Shown: piece after piece, positions 1 to 9,268 of the stretch
Layout of the letters: every line of letters starts with the position of its first letter
Numbering within the stretch: the first letter of the stretch is position 1
From: Desulforamulus putei DSM 12395
GTDB lineage: Bacteria > Bacillota > Desulfotomaculia > Desulfotomaculales > Desulfotomaculaceae
Length of the DNA: 64,000 nucleotides
Direction of reading: 5' to 3'
Assembly: GCF_900129195.1 (NCBI RefSeq)
Contig: NZ_FQUY01000011.1
Coordinates: 27,545 to 91,544 of the forward strand
Notes under the pieces: model-generated
What the model saw: the letters and a program-made list of their open reading frames with translations, nothing else
What the model was told of the DNA's origin: nothing
Databases searched by the model: none
Position numbers and translations under genes: made by a program

Positions 1-1
1 C

Positions 2-385
2 CGGGCCATCACTCCCCAGCGCAAGATCTTTTACAACATCAGCAGCAGCTCCTTTGCCATCAGTGAGGACAACCAGCCCTACTACCTGGACTTGAAGGAC
101 CATCTGGAGCGGATTTCCGACACCATTGACGGTTATAAGGACTTGGTGGACGGCGCCCTGGCCACCTATTCTTCTATTATCAGCGCCCGGACCAACGAGA
201 CCATGCGGGTTTTAACGGTGATTTCTACGATCTTCATGCCCTTAACCTTTGTGACCGGTTTTTTTGGTATGAATGTTCCTTTACCGGACCAGGATTCCGT
301 ATGGTCCACCGTGAGCATTACCATAGGTTTGATTTTGGTTTCCATGTGGATGATTGTGATTTTTCGCCAAAAGAAATGGATGTAA
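2..385 (+). CDS. corA: CorA-family divalent cation transporter, C-terminal part
   Basis: The 5' end lies outside the window; the frame is open from base 2. The visible 127 residues hold the last part of the long cytoplasmic helix (ending near TNETMRVLTVIS), the first membrane helix, the family signature GMN in the pore loop (FFGMN), a short external loop, a second membrane helix and a positively charged cytoplasmic tail (FRQKKWM). This is the canonical C-terminus of CorA, a pentameric inner-membrane Mg2+/Co2+ channel. The gene ends at a shared terminator facing the convergent rsgI gene. Confidence 0.93.
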   Translation, partial: RAITPQRKIFYNISSSSFAISEDNQPYYLDLKDHLERISDTIDGYKDLVDGALATYSSIISARTNETMRVLTVISTIFMPLTFVTGFFGMNVPLPDQDSVWSTVSITIGLILVSMWMIVIFRQKKWM

Positions 386-386
386 A

Positions 387-426
387 GAAAATGCCTCTAC
401 CGCTGCGTGGCAGAGGCATTTTCTTT
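387..426. terminator. Bidirectional intrinsic terminator between corA and rsgI
   Basis: A strong hairpin has arms AAATGCCTCTACC and a near-perfect complement ending GCAGAGGCATTT, with A-rich sequence on the left and T-rich sequence on the right, so it can stop both converging genes. The stop codon of rsgI (397-399) lies inside the stem. Confidence 0.85.
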
Positions 427-1560
427 ATTTATAAAGTTTTTATCCTCTTTTTCTTTTCCTTTCGGCCCTTTATCGGGTTTGCCGGGTTGAGTCCCGTCGG
501 AAGGATGGGACGGATGTTTCTCCGCCGGCGCTTTATCCAAAGCGCTGTCTTTGATTTGCTGTGTATGCTGCGGCGGGCCTGAAGGGCTATGGCGACGGTC
601 ATACCGCCGCTGTTCAGTCTCATCTTCATCTTTTTGTTTCTTGTCCTCTTTACCTTCTTGATTGCCTTGATCCTCTCCATGATCTTGTTTCTTTTGGTTG
701 GTTTGCAGGGGCTTGTTGTTTGGCAGCCGTTGTTGTCTTTGCTCTTTTGTGATTTGTCCCGGCGGCATCTGTTTGAACCGGTGGTTAACTGGTTTTAAGT
801 CCTCTTGACCTTTAAATTTAGCATGGGGCAAAACATGTTGTATTTCAATGCCCTTTTCCTTTTCTAATTGACCAAGTCCCTTGTTCTTTACTTCATCAAG
901 GGAAATTCGGGCCCCTTGCTTGCTGCTGCCCTGGTGAATTAAATAGCGCCCCACGGAAACTCCCTTTTGGCCGGCCAGCTTGTGCTCTTCAACGGTAGCC
1001 CTTTCGGTGATCACTTTCACCGGGGTGTTTAAGGCAGTCACAGTATGATTGACTGTAGCCGCCAGTTTTTCTTCATCCACCACGGTTGTATTTTCCCTGG
1101 CCGGGGTCACGGTGGCCAGCACCACATTATTGGTATCATTTAAATAGTGATACCGGGCCGCACCTGCCACCAGCAGTTCCACCGCCTGGTAAACTTCCAG
1201 TTTCTCAGGCGGCACCTTTTTTAATAATTGCCGGCCGTCTTCATCCAACCCCGTGGCTTTCATCACCGTTCCCTTATTGTCCACCGCCAATTCCAAGCTG
1301 GGGTTAATATCCAGAGCCACATAGGCCGCCGCAGAAGCCGGCATCATTTTGGCCCACAGGCCGATGATACAAACCAGGATAAGGACGGAAGCCACTGCCC
1401 CCCCCTGAAGCAAGGAGGGAAATTTTAGTTCAATCCCTGTTACCTCCTGCCCAAGGGTACGGTGATTTTTTCTTAACAACACCCGGACAAACCGCCCGTC
1501 CGGGGTCATTACCACACCGACAGGCCCTTTGGTTTGAACCAAAATCCCTTTAATCACCAC
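397..1560 (-). CDS. rsgI: RsgI-like anti-sigma-I factor
   Basis: A 387-residue membrane protein that would hold SigI inactive. Residues 1-50 match the cytoplasmic RsgI N-terminal domain that binds SigI. Residues about 53-73 form the single membrane helix. Residues about 77-240 form the conserved extracytoplasmic part (ALDINPSLELAVD). The tail from about 260 is very hydrophilic, rich in K, E, Q, D and P, and probably extends into the wall. The GTG start at 1560 follows GGAGGG and overlaps the end of sigI by 11 bases, the usual sigI-rsgI coupling. No carbohydrate-binding or protease domain, as found on some clostridial RsgI proteins, is recognisable, so the sensed signal is unknown. Confidence 0.88.
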   Translation of the reverse strand: MVIKGILVQTKGPVGVVMTPDGRFVRVLLRKNHRTLGQEVTGIELKFPSLLQGGAVASVLILVCIIGLWAKMMPASAAAYVALDINPSLELAVDNKGTVMKATGLDEDGRQLLKKVPPEKLEVYQAVELLVAGAARYHYLNDTNNVVLATVTPARENTTVVDEEKLAATVNHTVTALNTPVKVITERATVEEHKLAGQKGVSVGRYLIHQGSSKQGARISLDEVKNKGLGQLEKEKGIEIQHVLPHAKFKGQEDLKPVNHRFKQMPPGQITKEQRQQRLPNNKPLQTNQKKQDHGEDQGNQEGKEDKKQKDEDETEQRRYDRRHSPSGPPQHTQQIKDSALDKAPAEKHPSHPSDGTQPGKPDKGPKGKEKEDKNFINKENASATQR

Positions 1561-2296
1561 TGCTTCCCTCCTCTCCTTTTGACCAACCGGTTAGTTTTAA
1601 ATAAGAATACAGGTAAATAAAACGCTCCCTTTGATGCAACAACAGCGCCATGGCAATGATATACCGTCGTCCCTTTTCGATGGTTTTCCGGTGCAGCCCT
1701 GAGCTTAAGGCCAATTCTTTAACGGGCAACCGCCTGGTGCGGATTAAATGATCCATTAAATCCGGCTGTTCTGCCACTTGTTTTGCCACTGCCATCAAAC
1801 TTTCCCGGGAGTCCCTGTGCTTTGGCGAAGCTTCCACCAGTTCACTGAAGCTAATGCCATACAGGGATAGTTCCTTTTGAAAATCAATCACTTCCTCCTG
1901 CCGTTCTCTGGCCTCCGCTTCAAACAGATACTTTTCCCAGGCCTGAGTGGTTTCCAATTGAACCGGCACATCATCCGCCGCCTGGTACTCCAGGGGCTGG
2001 TGCCTGTGCCGGGCTTCCCGGCGAAAATAATCTGCCAGCCGGCTTTTGATCACCAGACGGGCAAACCCAAGGAAAGGAATGTTCCTTTTTTCTTCAAACC
2101 GGTCAATGGCTTCATTAAACGCCATAAGACCAACGCTCAATTCATCGTCCCTGCCCCATTCCAGAGAACGCCCGCAAACCTTGATACAGGCGCTTTGAAT
2201 AAACGGTTTGGCCTCGGTTAATAGTTGTTCTCTGGCAAGGGTATCGCCCTTTCTGGCCTGATCCAGATACTGTGCCGTATATTGCTCTAATGTCAA
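1550..2296 (-). CDS. sigI: RNA polymerase sigma-I factor
   Basis: A SigI-family sigma factor of 248 residues. The N-terminal half has a sigma-70 region 2 core (AFNEAIDRFEEKRNIPFLGF and the following RLVIKSRLADYFRRE); the C-terminal part carries a SigI-type DNA-binding region (LPVKELALSSGLHRKTIEKGRRY). An ATG at 2341 has no ribosome site; the TTG at 2296 lies 8 bases after AGGGGGAG and gives a length close to B. subtilis SigI, so it is preferred. The factor is likely antagonised by the co-transcribed RsgI and used for heat or envelope stress. Confidence 0.88.
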   Translation of the reverse strand: MTLEQYTAQYLDQARKGDTLAREQLLTEAKPFIQSACIKVCGRSLEWGRDDELSVGLMAFNEAIDRFEEKRNIPFLGFARLVIKSRLADYFRREARHRHQPLEYQAADDVPVQLETTQAWEKYLFEAEARERQEEVIDFQKELSLYGISFSELVEASPKHRDSRESLMAVAKQVAEQPDLMDHLIRTRRLPVKELALSSGLHRKTIEKGRRYIIAMALLLHQRERFIYLYSYLKLTGWSKGEEGSSGD

Positions 2297-2364
2297 AACG
2301 TGGTCACTCCCCCTGACCCCGAACTGATCCCCCCCGAACATGATTTGTGTTGTCTGTTATTTAT

Positions 2365-2391
2365 TACGAAGCCGTTATCATATATGGGGGT
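2365..2391 (-). promoter_or_regulatory. Possible SigI-type autoregulatory promoter of sigI
   Basis: On the minus strand the motif ACCCCC (2391-2386) is followed after 17 bases by CGTA (2368-2365), upstream of sigI. SigI promoters in Bacillus are described as ACCCCC at -35 and CGAA at -10. The match is inferred by eye; the -10 element differs by one base. Confidence 0.4.
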
Positions 2392-2398
2392 GTCGGAA

Positions 2399-2431
2399 TA
2401 AAAAAACCCCTGCTTTATAAAATTGGCAGGG
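2399..2431 (-). terminator. trp operon intrinsic terminator
   Basis: Read on the minus strand, CCCCTGC, a short AT-rich loop, GCAGGGG and seven Ts. It lies 57 bases after the trpA stop codon and closes the trp operon before sigI. Confidence 0.88.
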
Positions 2432-2487
2432 GACAAGGTCTACTATTATTTTATCTGGGATGGCAATAATGAGCAACCCGAAAATTG

Positions 2488-3315
2488 TTATCCATTTTTT
2501 CCAAATTGTACCTGGGCGGATGATAAAACTCCTTTAAGCTGCCTGGTTAAACCGGCCACGGATTGTAAACTGTCCTCTCCCTGCTCCTCCACCAATCGGA
2601 CCAGGGCGCTTCCCACCACCACACCGTCACAGTACCGTGCCACCGCTGCTGCTTGATCCGTTGTGGCAATACCAAACCCCGCCACAATGGGCAGGTCCGT
2701 AAACTCCCTGACCTGGCCGGCAAGCCGGGCGATCTCGCCGGTGACGTCCTGCCGGGTACCGGTGATGCCTGTTACGGTGACACAGTAAATAAATCCCCGG
2801 GCGGCGGCGGTGATCTTGGCCAAACGGTGCCTGTTGCTGGTGGGGGCCGCCAGGGGAATCAACGCCAAACCCACCTTGTCTGCCTCGGTGATCAGGGGAC
2901 CGGCCTCCTCTACGGGCAAGTCCGGTATAATCAGACCCGCCACCCCGGCCCGGGCGGCATCGGCACAAAAAGCGTTAAGACCGTATTGCAGGATGGGGTT
3001 GTAATAGGACATCAAAACCAGCGGGGTTTTTACTTTTTCTCTTACCTCTTCCACCAGCTTTAGAATGCCCGCCGGGTTTGTATGATTCCGGAGAGCCCTG
3101 GTGGAAGCCCGCTGGATCACCGGCCCGTCGGCCGACGGATCGGAAAAGGGAACTCCCAGTTCAATGATGTCGGCCCCGGCCCGGTCCATGGCTAAAACCA
3201 GCCGGCCGGTGGTTTGCATGTCAGGGTCGCCGGCGGTAATATACGTCACCAGAGCCTTTTCGCTCCGCTTTTTTAACAGGGCAAATTTCTCTGCCAACTG
3301 CTGAACTCCGGTCAT
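2488..3315 (-). CDS. trpA: Tryptophan synthase alpha subunit
   Basis: 275 residues, normal length. It cleaves indole-3-glycerol phosphate to indole and glyceraldehyde 3-phosphate. It shows the family signature [17 protein letters not shown], with the catalytic Glu (LGVPF context) and Asp, and phosphate-binding glycines in the VAGFGI and GVVVGSALV loops. The ATG at 3315 shares ATGA with the trpB stop codon, so translation is coupled; the longer open frame upstream only runs inside trpB. Last gene of trpEGDCFBA. Confidence 0.96.
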   Translation of the reverse strand: MTGVQQLAEKFALLKKRSEKALVTYITAGDPDMQTTGRLVLAMDRAGADIIELGVPFSDPSADGPVIQRASTRALRNHTNPAGILKLVEEVREKVKTPLVLMSYYNPILQYGLNAFCADAARAGVAGLIIPDLPVEEAGPLITEADKVGLALIPLAAPTSNRHRLAKITAAARGFIYCVTVTGITGTRQDVTGEIARLAGQVREFTDLPIVAGFGIATTDQAAAVARYCDGVVVGSALVRLVEEQGEDSLQSVAGLTRQLKGVLSSAQVQFGKNG

Positions 3316-4502
3316 CCTAAATCCACCCCCATTTCTCTGGCCACGGTATGCACGTCTTTGTCTCCCCGGCCCGATAAACAAACCAGAATGTTCTGGTGGC
3401 TTTCCATTTGCGGGGCCAGTTTTACCGCCTCGGACAGGGCATGGGAACTCTCCAGGGCCGGCAGAATGCCCTCGGTGCGGCAAAGCAGGTGAAAGGCCGC
3501 CAGAGCCTCCTGGTCGGTGGCAACGGCGTAGTGTACCCTTCCGTTATCCTTTAAATAACTGTGTTCCGGACCTACACCCGGGTAGTCCAACCCGGCCGAT
3601 ATGGAATGAACCGGCGTAACCTGGCCGTACCGATCCTGCACCAGGTAGCTGTAAGACCCGTGCAGCACCCCCGGCCGGCCGGCATTTAAAGGAGCGGCGT
3701 GTTTCCCGGATGATAGTCCCAGTCCACCGGCCTCCACCCCCACCAGCTTTACATCGGCATCCTCTAAAAAGGCGTGAAAGATCCCCATGGAGTTGCTTCC
3801 GCCGCCCACACAGGCCACCACACAGTGGGGCAGGGCGCCGGTTTGTTCCAGCATTTGCCGCCTAGCTTCCCGTCCTATGACAGCTTGAAAATCCCTTACC
3901 ATCATGGGATAAGGATGGGGGCCGGCCACCGAACCAATGACATAAAAGGTATCCCGCACATTGGTTACCCAATCCCGCATGGCTTCATTCATGGCGTCCT
4001 TCAGAGTGCCGCTGCCGGAACAAACCTCCACCACCTCGGCTCCCAGCAGGCGCATGCGGAACACGTTCAGGGACTGGCGCTCCGTATCTTCTTTTCCCAT
4101 ATACACCACACATTTCATACCCAGCATGGCGGCTACCGTAGCGGTGGCCACCCCGTGCTGGCCGGCCCCGGTTTCCGCTACAATACGTTGTTTACCCATA
4201 CGGCGGGCCAGCAGCAGTTGACCGATGGTGTTGTTTATCTTATGGGCGCCGGTATGGTTCAGGTCTTCCCGTTTGAGAAAGATGCGGGCTCCCCCGATTT
4301 GCCTGCTGAGGGCTGCGGCGAAATAGACCGGGGAGGGGCGTCCCACGTAGTGATGCAAGTAGTACTCTACTTCTCTTTGGAAATCATCGTCTTGCCGGGC
4401 TTTCTGGTAGGCCTCTATGAGTTCCTCCAGGGCCGGCATCAGGGTCTCGGGAACAAAGGTCCCCCCGTAGGCCCCAAAATATCCTCTGCTATCCGGCTGC
4501 AT
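3312..4502 (-). CDS. trpB: Tryptophan synthase beta subunit
   Basis: 396 residues. The PLP enzyme joins indole and serine. The PLP lysine lies in [15 protein letters not shown] and the phosphate loop is [10 protein letters not shown]. An upstream GTG at 4523 lies in the ribosome site, so the ATG at 4502 is chosen, 9 bases after GGGAGG. The start overlaps the trpF stop by 14 bases. Its alpha partner follows directly; the TrpAB complex channels indole between the two sites. Confidence 0.96.
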   Translation of the reverse strand: MQPDSRGYFGAYGGTFVPETLMPALEELIEAYQKARQDDDFQREVEYYLHHYVGRPSPVYFAAALSRQIGGARIFLKREDLNHTGAHKINNTIGQLLLARRMGKQRIVAETGAGQHGVATATVAAMLGMKCVVYMGKEDTERQSLNVFRMRLLGAEVVEVCSGSGTLKDAMNEAMRDWVTNVRDTFYVIGSVAGPHPYPMMVRDFQAVIGREARRQMLEQTGALPHCVVACVGGGSNSMGIFHAFLEDADVKLVGVEAGGLGLSSGKHAAPLNAGRPGVLHGSYSYLVQDRYGQVTPVHSISAGLDYPGVGPEHSYLKDNGRVHYAVATDQEALAAFHLLCRTEGILPALESSHALSEAVKLAPQMESHQNILVCLSGRGDKDVHTVAREMGVDLG

Positions 4503-5124
4503 ATGCGGACACCTCCCTGGCACGTTTAATAAAGGCTTTTATAAGCTGCAAATCCTTTTGCCCGTTGACCTCCACCCCGCTGGAAACATCCACCCCGTAG
4601 GGGCGCACCAGGGCCACTGCCCGCCCAACGTTGGCCGGGTTCAGTCCCCCGGCCAGGATTAAAGGCGCTTTCAGGGGCAAGTTCTCCAGCAGTCGCCAGT
4701 TGAAGGGCTGACCGGTACCACCGGCCACACCTTCTAAGTAAGTATCCACCAGCAGGGCGGCCACAGGGTAGATGCTGGCCTGTTCCAGGGTCTGCCGGTT
4801 CCGGGCGGGTACCGCTTTGATGCAGCGCAGGCCCAGTTCCCGGCAGTAGTCCGGGCTTTCCCGGCCGTGCAGCTGCACCAGGTCCAGCCCGCAGTAGTGG
4901 GCGATCTGACGCACCTCTGCCGCCGGAGTATCCACAAAGACCCCCACCCGGGCAACCAGCGGGGGGATGGCCTGGCAGATGGCACGGGCCTGCTCGGGGG
5001 TCACCTGACGCCTGCCGGGGGCAAAGACCATGCCGATGGCATCTGCCCCGGCCAGAGCTGCGGTTTCAGCAATCCGGGGATCCCGGACGCCGCAAATTTT
5101 TATGCGGACGGTATTAACTTGCAA
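4489..5124 (-). CDS. trpF: Phosphoribosylanthranilate isomerase
   Basis: 211 residues, a single-domain TIM barrel that converts phosphoribosylanthranilate to the carboxyphenylamino deoxyribulose phosphate. Visible motifs: KICGVRD with the catalytic Cys, [22 protein letters not shown] with the catalytic Asp, and LAGGLNP for phosphate binding. A GTG at 5133 sits inside GGAGGTGG, so the TTG at 5124 (8 bases after GGAGG) is the likely start. It overlaps the end of trpC by 11 bases. Confidence 0.95.
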   Translation of the reverse strand: MQVNTVRIKICGVRDPRIAETAALAGADAIGMVFAPGRRQVTPEQARAICQAIPPLVARVGVFVDTPAAEVRQIAHYCGLDLVQLHGRESPDYCRELGLRCIKAVPARNRQTLEQASIYPVAALLVDTYLEGVAGGTGQPFNWRLLENLPLKAPLILAGGLNPANVGRAVALVRPYGVDVSSGVEVNGQKDLQLIKAFIKRAREVSAYAAG

Positions 5125-5911
5125 TGCAGCCACCTCCCCCTGCCAATTCCCTTACTTTGCACCCAATGTCCCGGGCGGTCACCAGGGCCTCTCCCACCAA
5201 AGCGGCATGAACTCCCAGGCTGTTAAGGAACTGTATATGCTCCCGGTTGTGAATACCGCTTTCACTGACAACCGTAATACCTGGCCCGTTGATCAATCCC
5301 ATCAGAGTACCGGTAGTGACCAGGTCGGTATCAAAGGTATGCAGGTTGCGGTTGTTGATACCGATGATTTCGGCCCCTGCTTGCAGTACTCTCATTAGTT
5401 CTTCCTGTGTATGCACCTCCACCAGAGCCTGCAGACCCAGGTCTTCAGCCAATGCCAGCAATTGGGTCAGTTCCTCATCGGAAAGGACGGCGGCAATCAG
5501 TAAAACGGCATCGGCACCGGCCAGCCTGCTCTGGTAAAGCTGCAACGGGTCCATGATAAAGTCTTTGCGCAGCAGGGGAAGCTCGGTTTCCTGACGCACC
5601 TCCTCCAGGTAGGCCAGGTGCCCGCGAAAAAACGGGGCATCGGTGAGGACAGAGATGGCGGCAGCCCCGTTTTCACTGTAAATGCGGGCCAACCGGCGGT
5701 GATCAAAGTCAGGGCAAAGAATCCCTTTGGAAGGAGAAGCTTTCTTAATCTCCGCTATCAGGCTTACGCTGCCGGGCAAACCGATGGCTTTCTTAAAATC
5801 CCTGGCCGGCGGTAACTTGGTGATTTGCCGTGCCATGTCTCTCAGATCGGAGGTCCTTTTTAATTTCTCAACTTCTTGCTTCTTGCTTTCGATGATCCTT
5901 TGTAAAATCAA
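5114..5911 (-). CDS. trpC: Indole-3-glycerol phosphate synthase
   Basis: 265 residues, monofunctional. It closes the indole ring. Motifs: IAEIKKASPSKG with the catalytic Lys, LRKDFIMDP with a second catalytic Lys, LVEVHTQEE, IGINNRNL and VSESGI. The TTG start at 5911 shares TTGA with the stop of trpD; a weak AAAGGA precedes it, so translational coupling is likely. Confidence 0.96.
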   Translation of the reverse strand: MILQRIIESKKQEVEKLKRTSDLRDMARQITKLPPARDFKKAIGLPGSVSLIAEIKKASPSKGILCPDFDHRRLARIYSENGAAAISVLTDAPFFRGHLAYLEEVRQETELPLLRKDFIMDPLQLYQSRLAGADAVLLIAAVLSDEELTQLLALAEDLGLQALVEVHTQEELMRVLQAGAEIIGINNRNLHTFDTDLVTTGTLMGLINGPGITVVSESGIHNREHIQFLNSLGVHAALVGEALVTARDIGCKVRELAGGGGCIAS

Positions 5912-6945
5912 AGCGCCGCCGTCCTTTCCCTGACCAGAGTCTGCGAAAACTCCACCAGCTGTTTTAACTTCTTCCGGGCGCTGCCCGAGTCGATGACATC
6001 CTGAGCCAGCCTGACGCCGGTGGCAATGTCCCGGGCCATCCCCCCTGCCACCAGGCCTAGGGCTGCGTTTATGACCACCACATCCCTCTGGGGTCCGGGA
6101 GCGCCGTCTAAGATATTTTGGATCATTCTGGCGTTCTTCTTGGCATCCCCACCGGCCAGGGCCGCGATGGGAGCCCGTGCAAGTCCAAAATCAAGGGGAT
6201 CCAGGGAGATCTGTTTAACCTCGTTCCCCCTTACCTCATAGACCAGGGCCTCCCCGGCCAGGGACACTTCGTCCAGGCCGCCGCAGCCGTGGATCACAAA
6301 GGACCTCCCGGTGCCCAAATTGGCCAGAACCCGGGCCATGACCGGGGCGAGATCGGCACAGTAGACTCCCAGTACCTGGTTCCGGGCAAAGGCGGGATTG
6401 GTCAGGGGACCCAGGACATTAAAAACAGTCCGAATGCCGATTTCTTTTCTGGGACCTGCGGCATACTTCATGGCCCCGTGCAGCAACGGCGCATAGAGAA
6501 AGGTAATTCCCACCTTATCAAGACACAATCCCGCTTCTTCCGGGGTCAGGTTTACGGCCACACCCAAGTGCTCCAGCACATCGGCGCTGCCGCACTTGCT
6601 GGAAACCGATCGGTTGCCGTGTTTGGCCACCGGCAAACCGGCCCCGGCCAGTACCAGCGCACAGGCAGTGGAAATGTTAAAGGTGTTGGCGCCGTCCCCG
6701 CCTGTGCCGCAGGTATCCACCAGGCCGGTTCGCGAGGTTTTAACCGGGGTCACCTTTTCCCGCATGGTGCGGGCAAAACCGGTAATTTCCGCCGCCGTTT
6801 CTCCCTTCAGGTGCAGGGCTGTCAGCAAACAGGCAATTTGCGCCGGGGTGGCCCGGCCTTCCATGATTTCCTTCATGGTATCCCGGGCTTCCGCCTCGGA
6901 CAGGTCTTCTCCCGTCACCACTTTCTTAATGGCTTCAGTGATCAC
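5908..6945 (-). CDS. trpD: Anthranilate phosphoribosyltransferase
   Basis: 345 residues; transfers phosphoribose from PRPP to anthranilate. The family signature CGTGGDGANTFNIST and the metal-binding DEVS motif (GGLDEVSLAG) are present. The GTG start at 6945 follows AAGGAGGAG. Unlike its neighbours it is separated from the upstream gene (trpG) by a 30-base spacer, and this spacer and the ribosome site are made of GAG triplets at about 5-base spacing, a candidate TRAP site. Confidence 0.96.
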   Translation of the reverse strand: MITEAIKKVVTGEDLSEAEARDTMKEIMEGRATPAQIACLLTALHLKGETAAEITGFARTMREKVTPVKTSRTGLVDTCGTGGDGANTFNISTACALVLAGAGLPVAKHGNRSVSSKCGSADVLEHLGVAVNLTPEEAGLCLDKVGITFLYAPLLHGAMKYAAGPRKEIGIRTVFNVLGPLTNPAFARNQVLGVYCADLAPVMARVLANLGTGRSFVIHGCGGLDEVSLAGEALVYEVRGNEVKQISLDPLDFGLARAPIAALAGGDAKKNARMIQNILDGAPGPQRDVVVINAALGLVAGGMARDIATGVRLAQDVIDSGSARKKLKQLVEFSQTLVRERTAAL

Positions 6946-6973
6946 TCTTCTCTCCTCCTTCTCAACTCAACTC
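6945..6973 (-). promoter_or_regulatory. Candidate TRAP-binding site over the trpD ribosome site
   Basis: On the minus strand GAG triplets start at 6973, 6968, 6963, 6957, 6952 (or 6954) and 6947, spacing 5,5,6,5,5, immediately after the trpG stop and running through the Shine-Dalgarno sequence to the GTG start. B. subtilis TRAP represses trpG translation through such a site; here the target gene would be trpD. Six triplets is fewer than a full 11-mer ring would fill. Confidence 0.6.
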
Positions 6974-6975
6974 AT

Positions 6976-7545
6976 TTATGAACACTGCTGAAGAAAATTT
7001 CTCAGCAGGGCTTTCCCCTGGGTGGTGGCAATGGACTCGGGGTGAAACTGAACTCCCTCCACCGGGTAATGTAGATGACGGATTCCCATCACCTCCCCTT
7101 CCGGCGTTTTGGCAGTTACTTTAAGGCAGGAGGGCAATGTCTCTTCCTCCACCGCCAGCGAATGGTAGCGGGTGGCTGTAAAGGACCGGGGAAGATCCTT
7201 GTAAAGCCCGCAGCCATCGTGCAGGATGATGGACGTCTTGCCGTGCATCAGGCGACCGGCCGCAATGATCTTACCTCCCAGGGCCTGGGCAATGGTTTGA
7301 TGTCCCAGGCAAACGCCCAGAATGGGTATTTTATCATGCAGCTGCCGCACGGCTTCCAGGCAGATGCCGGCCTGTTCCGGTCTGCCAGGCCCCGGCGAGA
7401 GAATCAAACCGGTCACACCCTCAGCCAACAATTCTGCCGGTGTAATGGCATCATTGCGATAAACCCTGACTTCCTGCCCCAGCTCCCTGACCAACTGAAC
7501 AAGGTTATAGGTAAAGGAATCATAATTATCGATCACGGCCAGCAC
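6976..7545 (-). CDS. trpG: Anthranilate synthase component II (glutamine amidotransferase)
   Basis: 189 residues, class I glutamine amidotransferase that supplies ammonia to TrpE. The nucleophile Cys lies in ILGVCLGHQ; the His-Glu pair is in VQFHPESI. The open frame extends upstream into trpE, but the family start M/VLAVIDNYDSF is the GTG at 7545, after GGGGGGAG. It overlaps trpE by 20 bases. It may also serve PabB, as in other Firmicutes. Confidence 0.95.
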   Translation of the reverse strand: MLAVIDNYDSFTYNLVQLVRELGQEVRVYRNDAITPAELLAEGVTGLILSPGPGRPEQAGICLEAVRQLHDKIPILGVCLGHQTIAQALGGKIIAAGRLMHGKTSIILHDGCGLYKDLPRSFTATRYHSLAVEEETLPSCLKVTAKTPEGEVMGIRHLHYPVEGVQFHPESIATTQGKALLRNFLQQCS

Positions 7546-9049
7546 GGGAGCTCCCCCCTTCCTTTTCTGATACTGCCAGGACAGCCGCTGCCATGGCCCT
7601 GGCCTTGTGCAGGGATTCTTCGTATTCCCTGGCGGGGTCGGAATCTGCCACAATCCCCGCCCCTGCCTGCAAGTAAGCTCTCCCGCCGTGCAGCACGGCG
7701 GTGCGAATGGTGATGGCGGTATCCATATTGCCGGCAAAATCAAGATAACCCACCGCTCCGGCATAAAGCCCCCGGCGTAAGGGCTCCAATTCTTCAATGA
7801 TTTCCATGGCCCTTATTTTGGGCGCCCCGGAGACCGTACCCGCAGGGAAGCAGGCAGCCAGCACGTCCAGGTTGGTTTTACCTACCTCCAGTGTTCCCGT
7901 TACCTCCGAAACCAGGTGCATGACATGGGAGTAACGTTCCACCTTCATAAAATACGGCACTGCAACGGTTCCCGGGATACAGACCCTGCCCAGATCATTG
8001 CGCCCCAGGTCCACCAGCATCAGGTGTTCCGCCCTTTCCTTTTCGTCCTCCAGCAACTCCGCCGCCAGTTTGACATCCTCGGCGGCATCCTTGCCCCGGG
8101 GTCTGGTGCCGGCAATGGGGCGGGTAAACACCCTTTCCCCTTCCACCCGTACCAGCATTTCCGGGGAAGCCCCCACCACCGCCAGGTCTCCGAAATTTAA
8201 GTAAAAGAGATAGGGTGAAGGATTAATGGACCGCAGCCTGCGGTAGAGATCAAAGGGGGCGCCGGCAAAGGGAAGGCTGAACCTCTGGGATAACACCACC
8301 TGAAAAATGTCCCCGGCACGGATATATTCTAATGCCCGGCTGACAGCAGCTTCAAACTGGTTGCGGCTTAAAGAGGAATGCTCTTTTAAATACTGGTTTA
8401 ACAGGTCTTTGGGATAGGGTACGGAGCCGCTCAGAGGGTAAATTACCGGGGTGCCTTGAGGCGAAAAAATTTGTTCCGCCACCTGCTCAATCTTTTTTAC
8501 AGCCTCCCGGTAGGTCTCTGCCGGGTGGCCGGACAAAGGAAGATTGGCCACCACCAACAGTGTGCGGCGGACATGGTCAAAGGCCAGCACCATTCCCGGA
8601 AACATCAACTGGCAAAGGGGCAGACCCAGGTCATCCTGTTTAAATTCAGGTAGACGTTCCAGGAAACGCACCAGGTCGTAGCCAAAAAACCCCACGCCGC
8701 CGGAGGTAAAGCGGGGCATATCCGGCAGTACAGGGGTTTGGAACCTGCTCAACAGGCCCCCCAGCGCCTTTAGCGGACTACCATGCAGCTTGGCCCGGCC
8801 CGCAGTTCCCCAGTATTCCCCCTGGTTACGAAAACGAAAGTTTAGAAAACAATCCATTCCTATAAATGAGTACCGTGCCAGTGTCGTCCCACCTTCTACG
8901 CTTTCCAACAGGAAGCTGGGTCCCCGGGGAGACAACTTATGATAGATGGACACGGGAGTTTCGGTATCCGCCAGGTATTCACGGCAGACCGGAATGAGGT
9001 TATATTCCTCCGATAATGAGCAATATTCTTCAAGGGAGGGGTAGTACAA
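7526..9049 (-). CDS. trpE: Anthranilate synthase component I
   Basis: 507 residues; converts chorismate to anthranilate with TrpG. The N-terminal part has the tryptophan-feedback element (LLESVEGG), and the C-terminal chorismate-binding domain shows VLSQRF, PSPYLFYL, GTRPRG, LGRNDLGRV and PAGTVSGAPK. The TTG start at 9049 lies 8 bases after AGGAGGTG. It is the first gene of the trp operon, downstream of a TRAP-type attenuator. Confidence 0.96.
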   Translation of the reverse strand: MYYPSLEEYCSLSEEYNLIPVCREYLADTETPVSIYHKLSPRGPSFLLESVEGGTTLARYSFIGMDCFLNFRFRNQGEYWGTAGRAKLHGSPLKALGGLLSRFQTPVLPDMPRFTSGGVGFFGYDLVRFLERLPEFKQDDLGLPLCQLMFPGMVLAFDHVRRTLLVVANLPLSGHPAETYREAVKKIEQVAEQIFSPQGTPVIYPLSGSVPYPKDLLNQYLKEHSSLSRNQFEAAVSRALEYIRAGDIFQVVLSQRFSLPFAGAPFDLYRRLRSINPSPYLFYLNFGDLAVVGASPEMLVRVEGERVFTRPIAGTRPRGKDAAEDVKLAAELLEDEKERAEHLMLVDLGRNDLGRVCIPGTVAVPYFMKVERYSHVMHLVSEVTGTLEVGKTNLDVLAACFPAGTVSGAPKIRAMEIIEELEPLRRGLYAGAVGYLDFAGNMDTAITIRTAVLHGGRAYLQAGAGIVADSDPAREYEESLHKARAMAAAVLAVSEKEGGSSRAGRDR

Positions 9050-9134
9050 GAAAAATCACCTCCTACTTTTTTATAAAATCCACTTGCCGTACCCCTTGGC
9101 GCCGGGCAGATGCCTTCTCTCTGGAAATAAAAAC

Positions 9135-9169
9135 AAAAAAACCGGCAGCTCGAAAGGGAGCACCGGTTT
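9135..9169 (-). terminator. trp leader attenuator terminator
   Basis: Minus strand AACCGG, a GCTC/GAGC inner stem and CCGGTTTTTTT, 86 bases before trpE. Its 5' arm (GCTCCCTTTC) can alternatively pair with GAAAAGTGAGC or AGGAGC in and next to the upstream GAG repeats, giving an antiterminator. TRAP bound to the triplets would expose the terminator. No leader peptide or T-box motif is visible. Confidence 0.85.
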
Positions 9170-9196
9170 CTAAACAGACCTATCCCGCTCACTTTT

Positions 9197-9257
9197 CTCA
9201 GCTCCTCTCAACTCTGCTCTGCTATTTAACTAAGATCAACTCAACTAATCTATGCTA
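9197..9257 (-). promoter_or_regulatory. TRAP-binding site of the trp leader: eleven (G/T)AG triplets
   Basis: In minus-strand order the triplets start at 9257, 9252, 9247, 9242, 9232, 9224, 9219, 9214, 9209, 9204 and 9199: TAG TAG TAG GAG TAG TAG and five GAG. Spacing is mostly 5 bases, i.e. N2 spacers, with two longer gaps. Eleven is exactly the number of subunits in the TRAP ring. Two further GAG/TAG lie just downstream (9190, 9182). Confidence 0.88.
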
Positions 9258-9268
9258 ACTACCAATTA

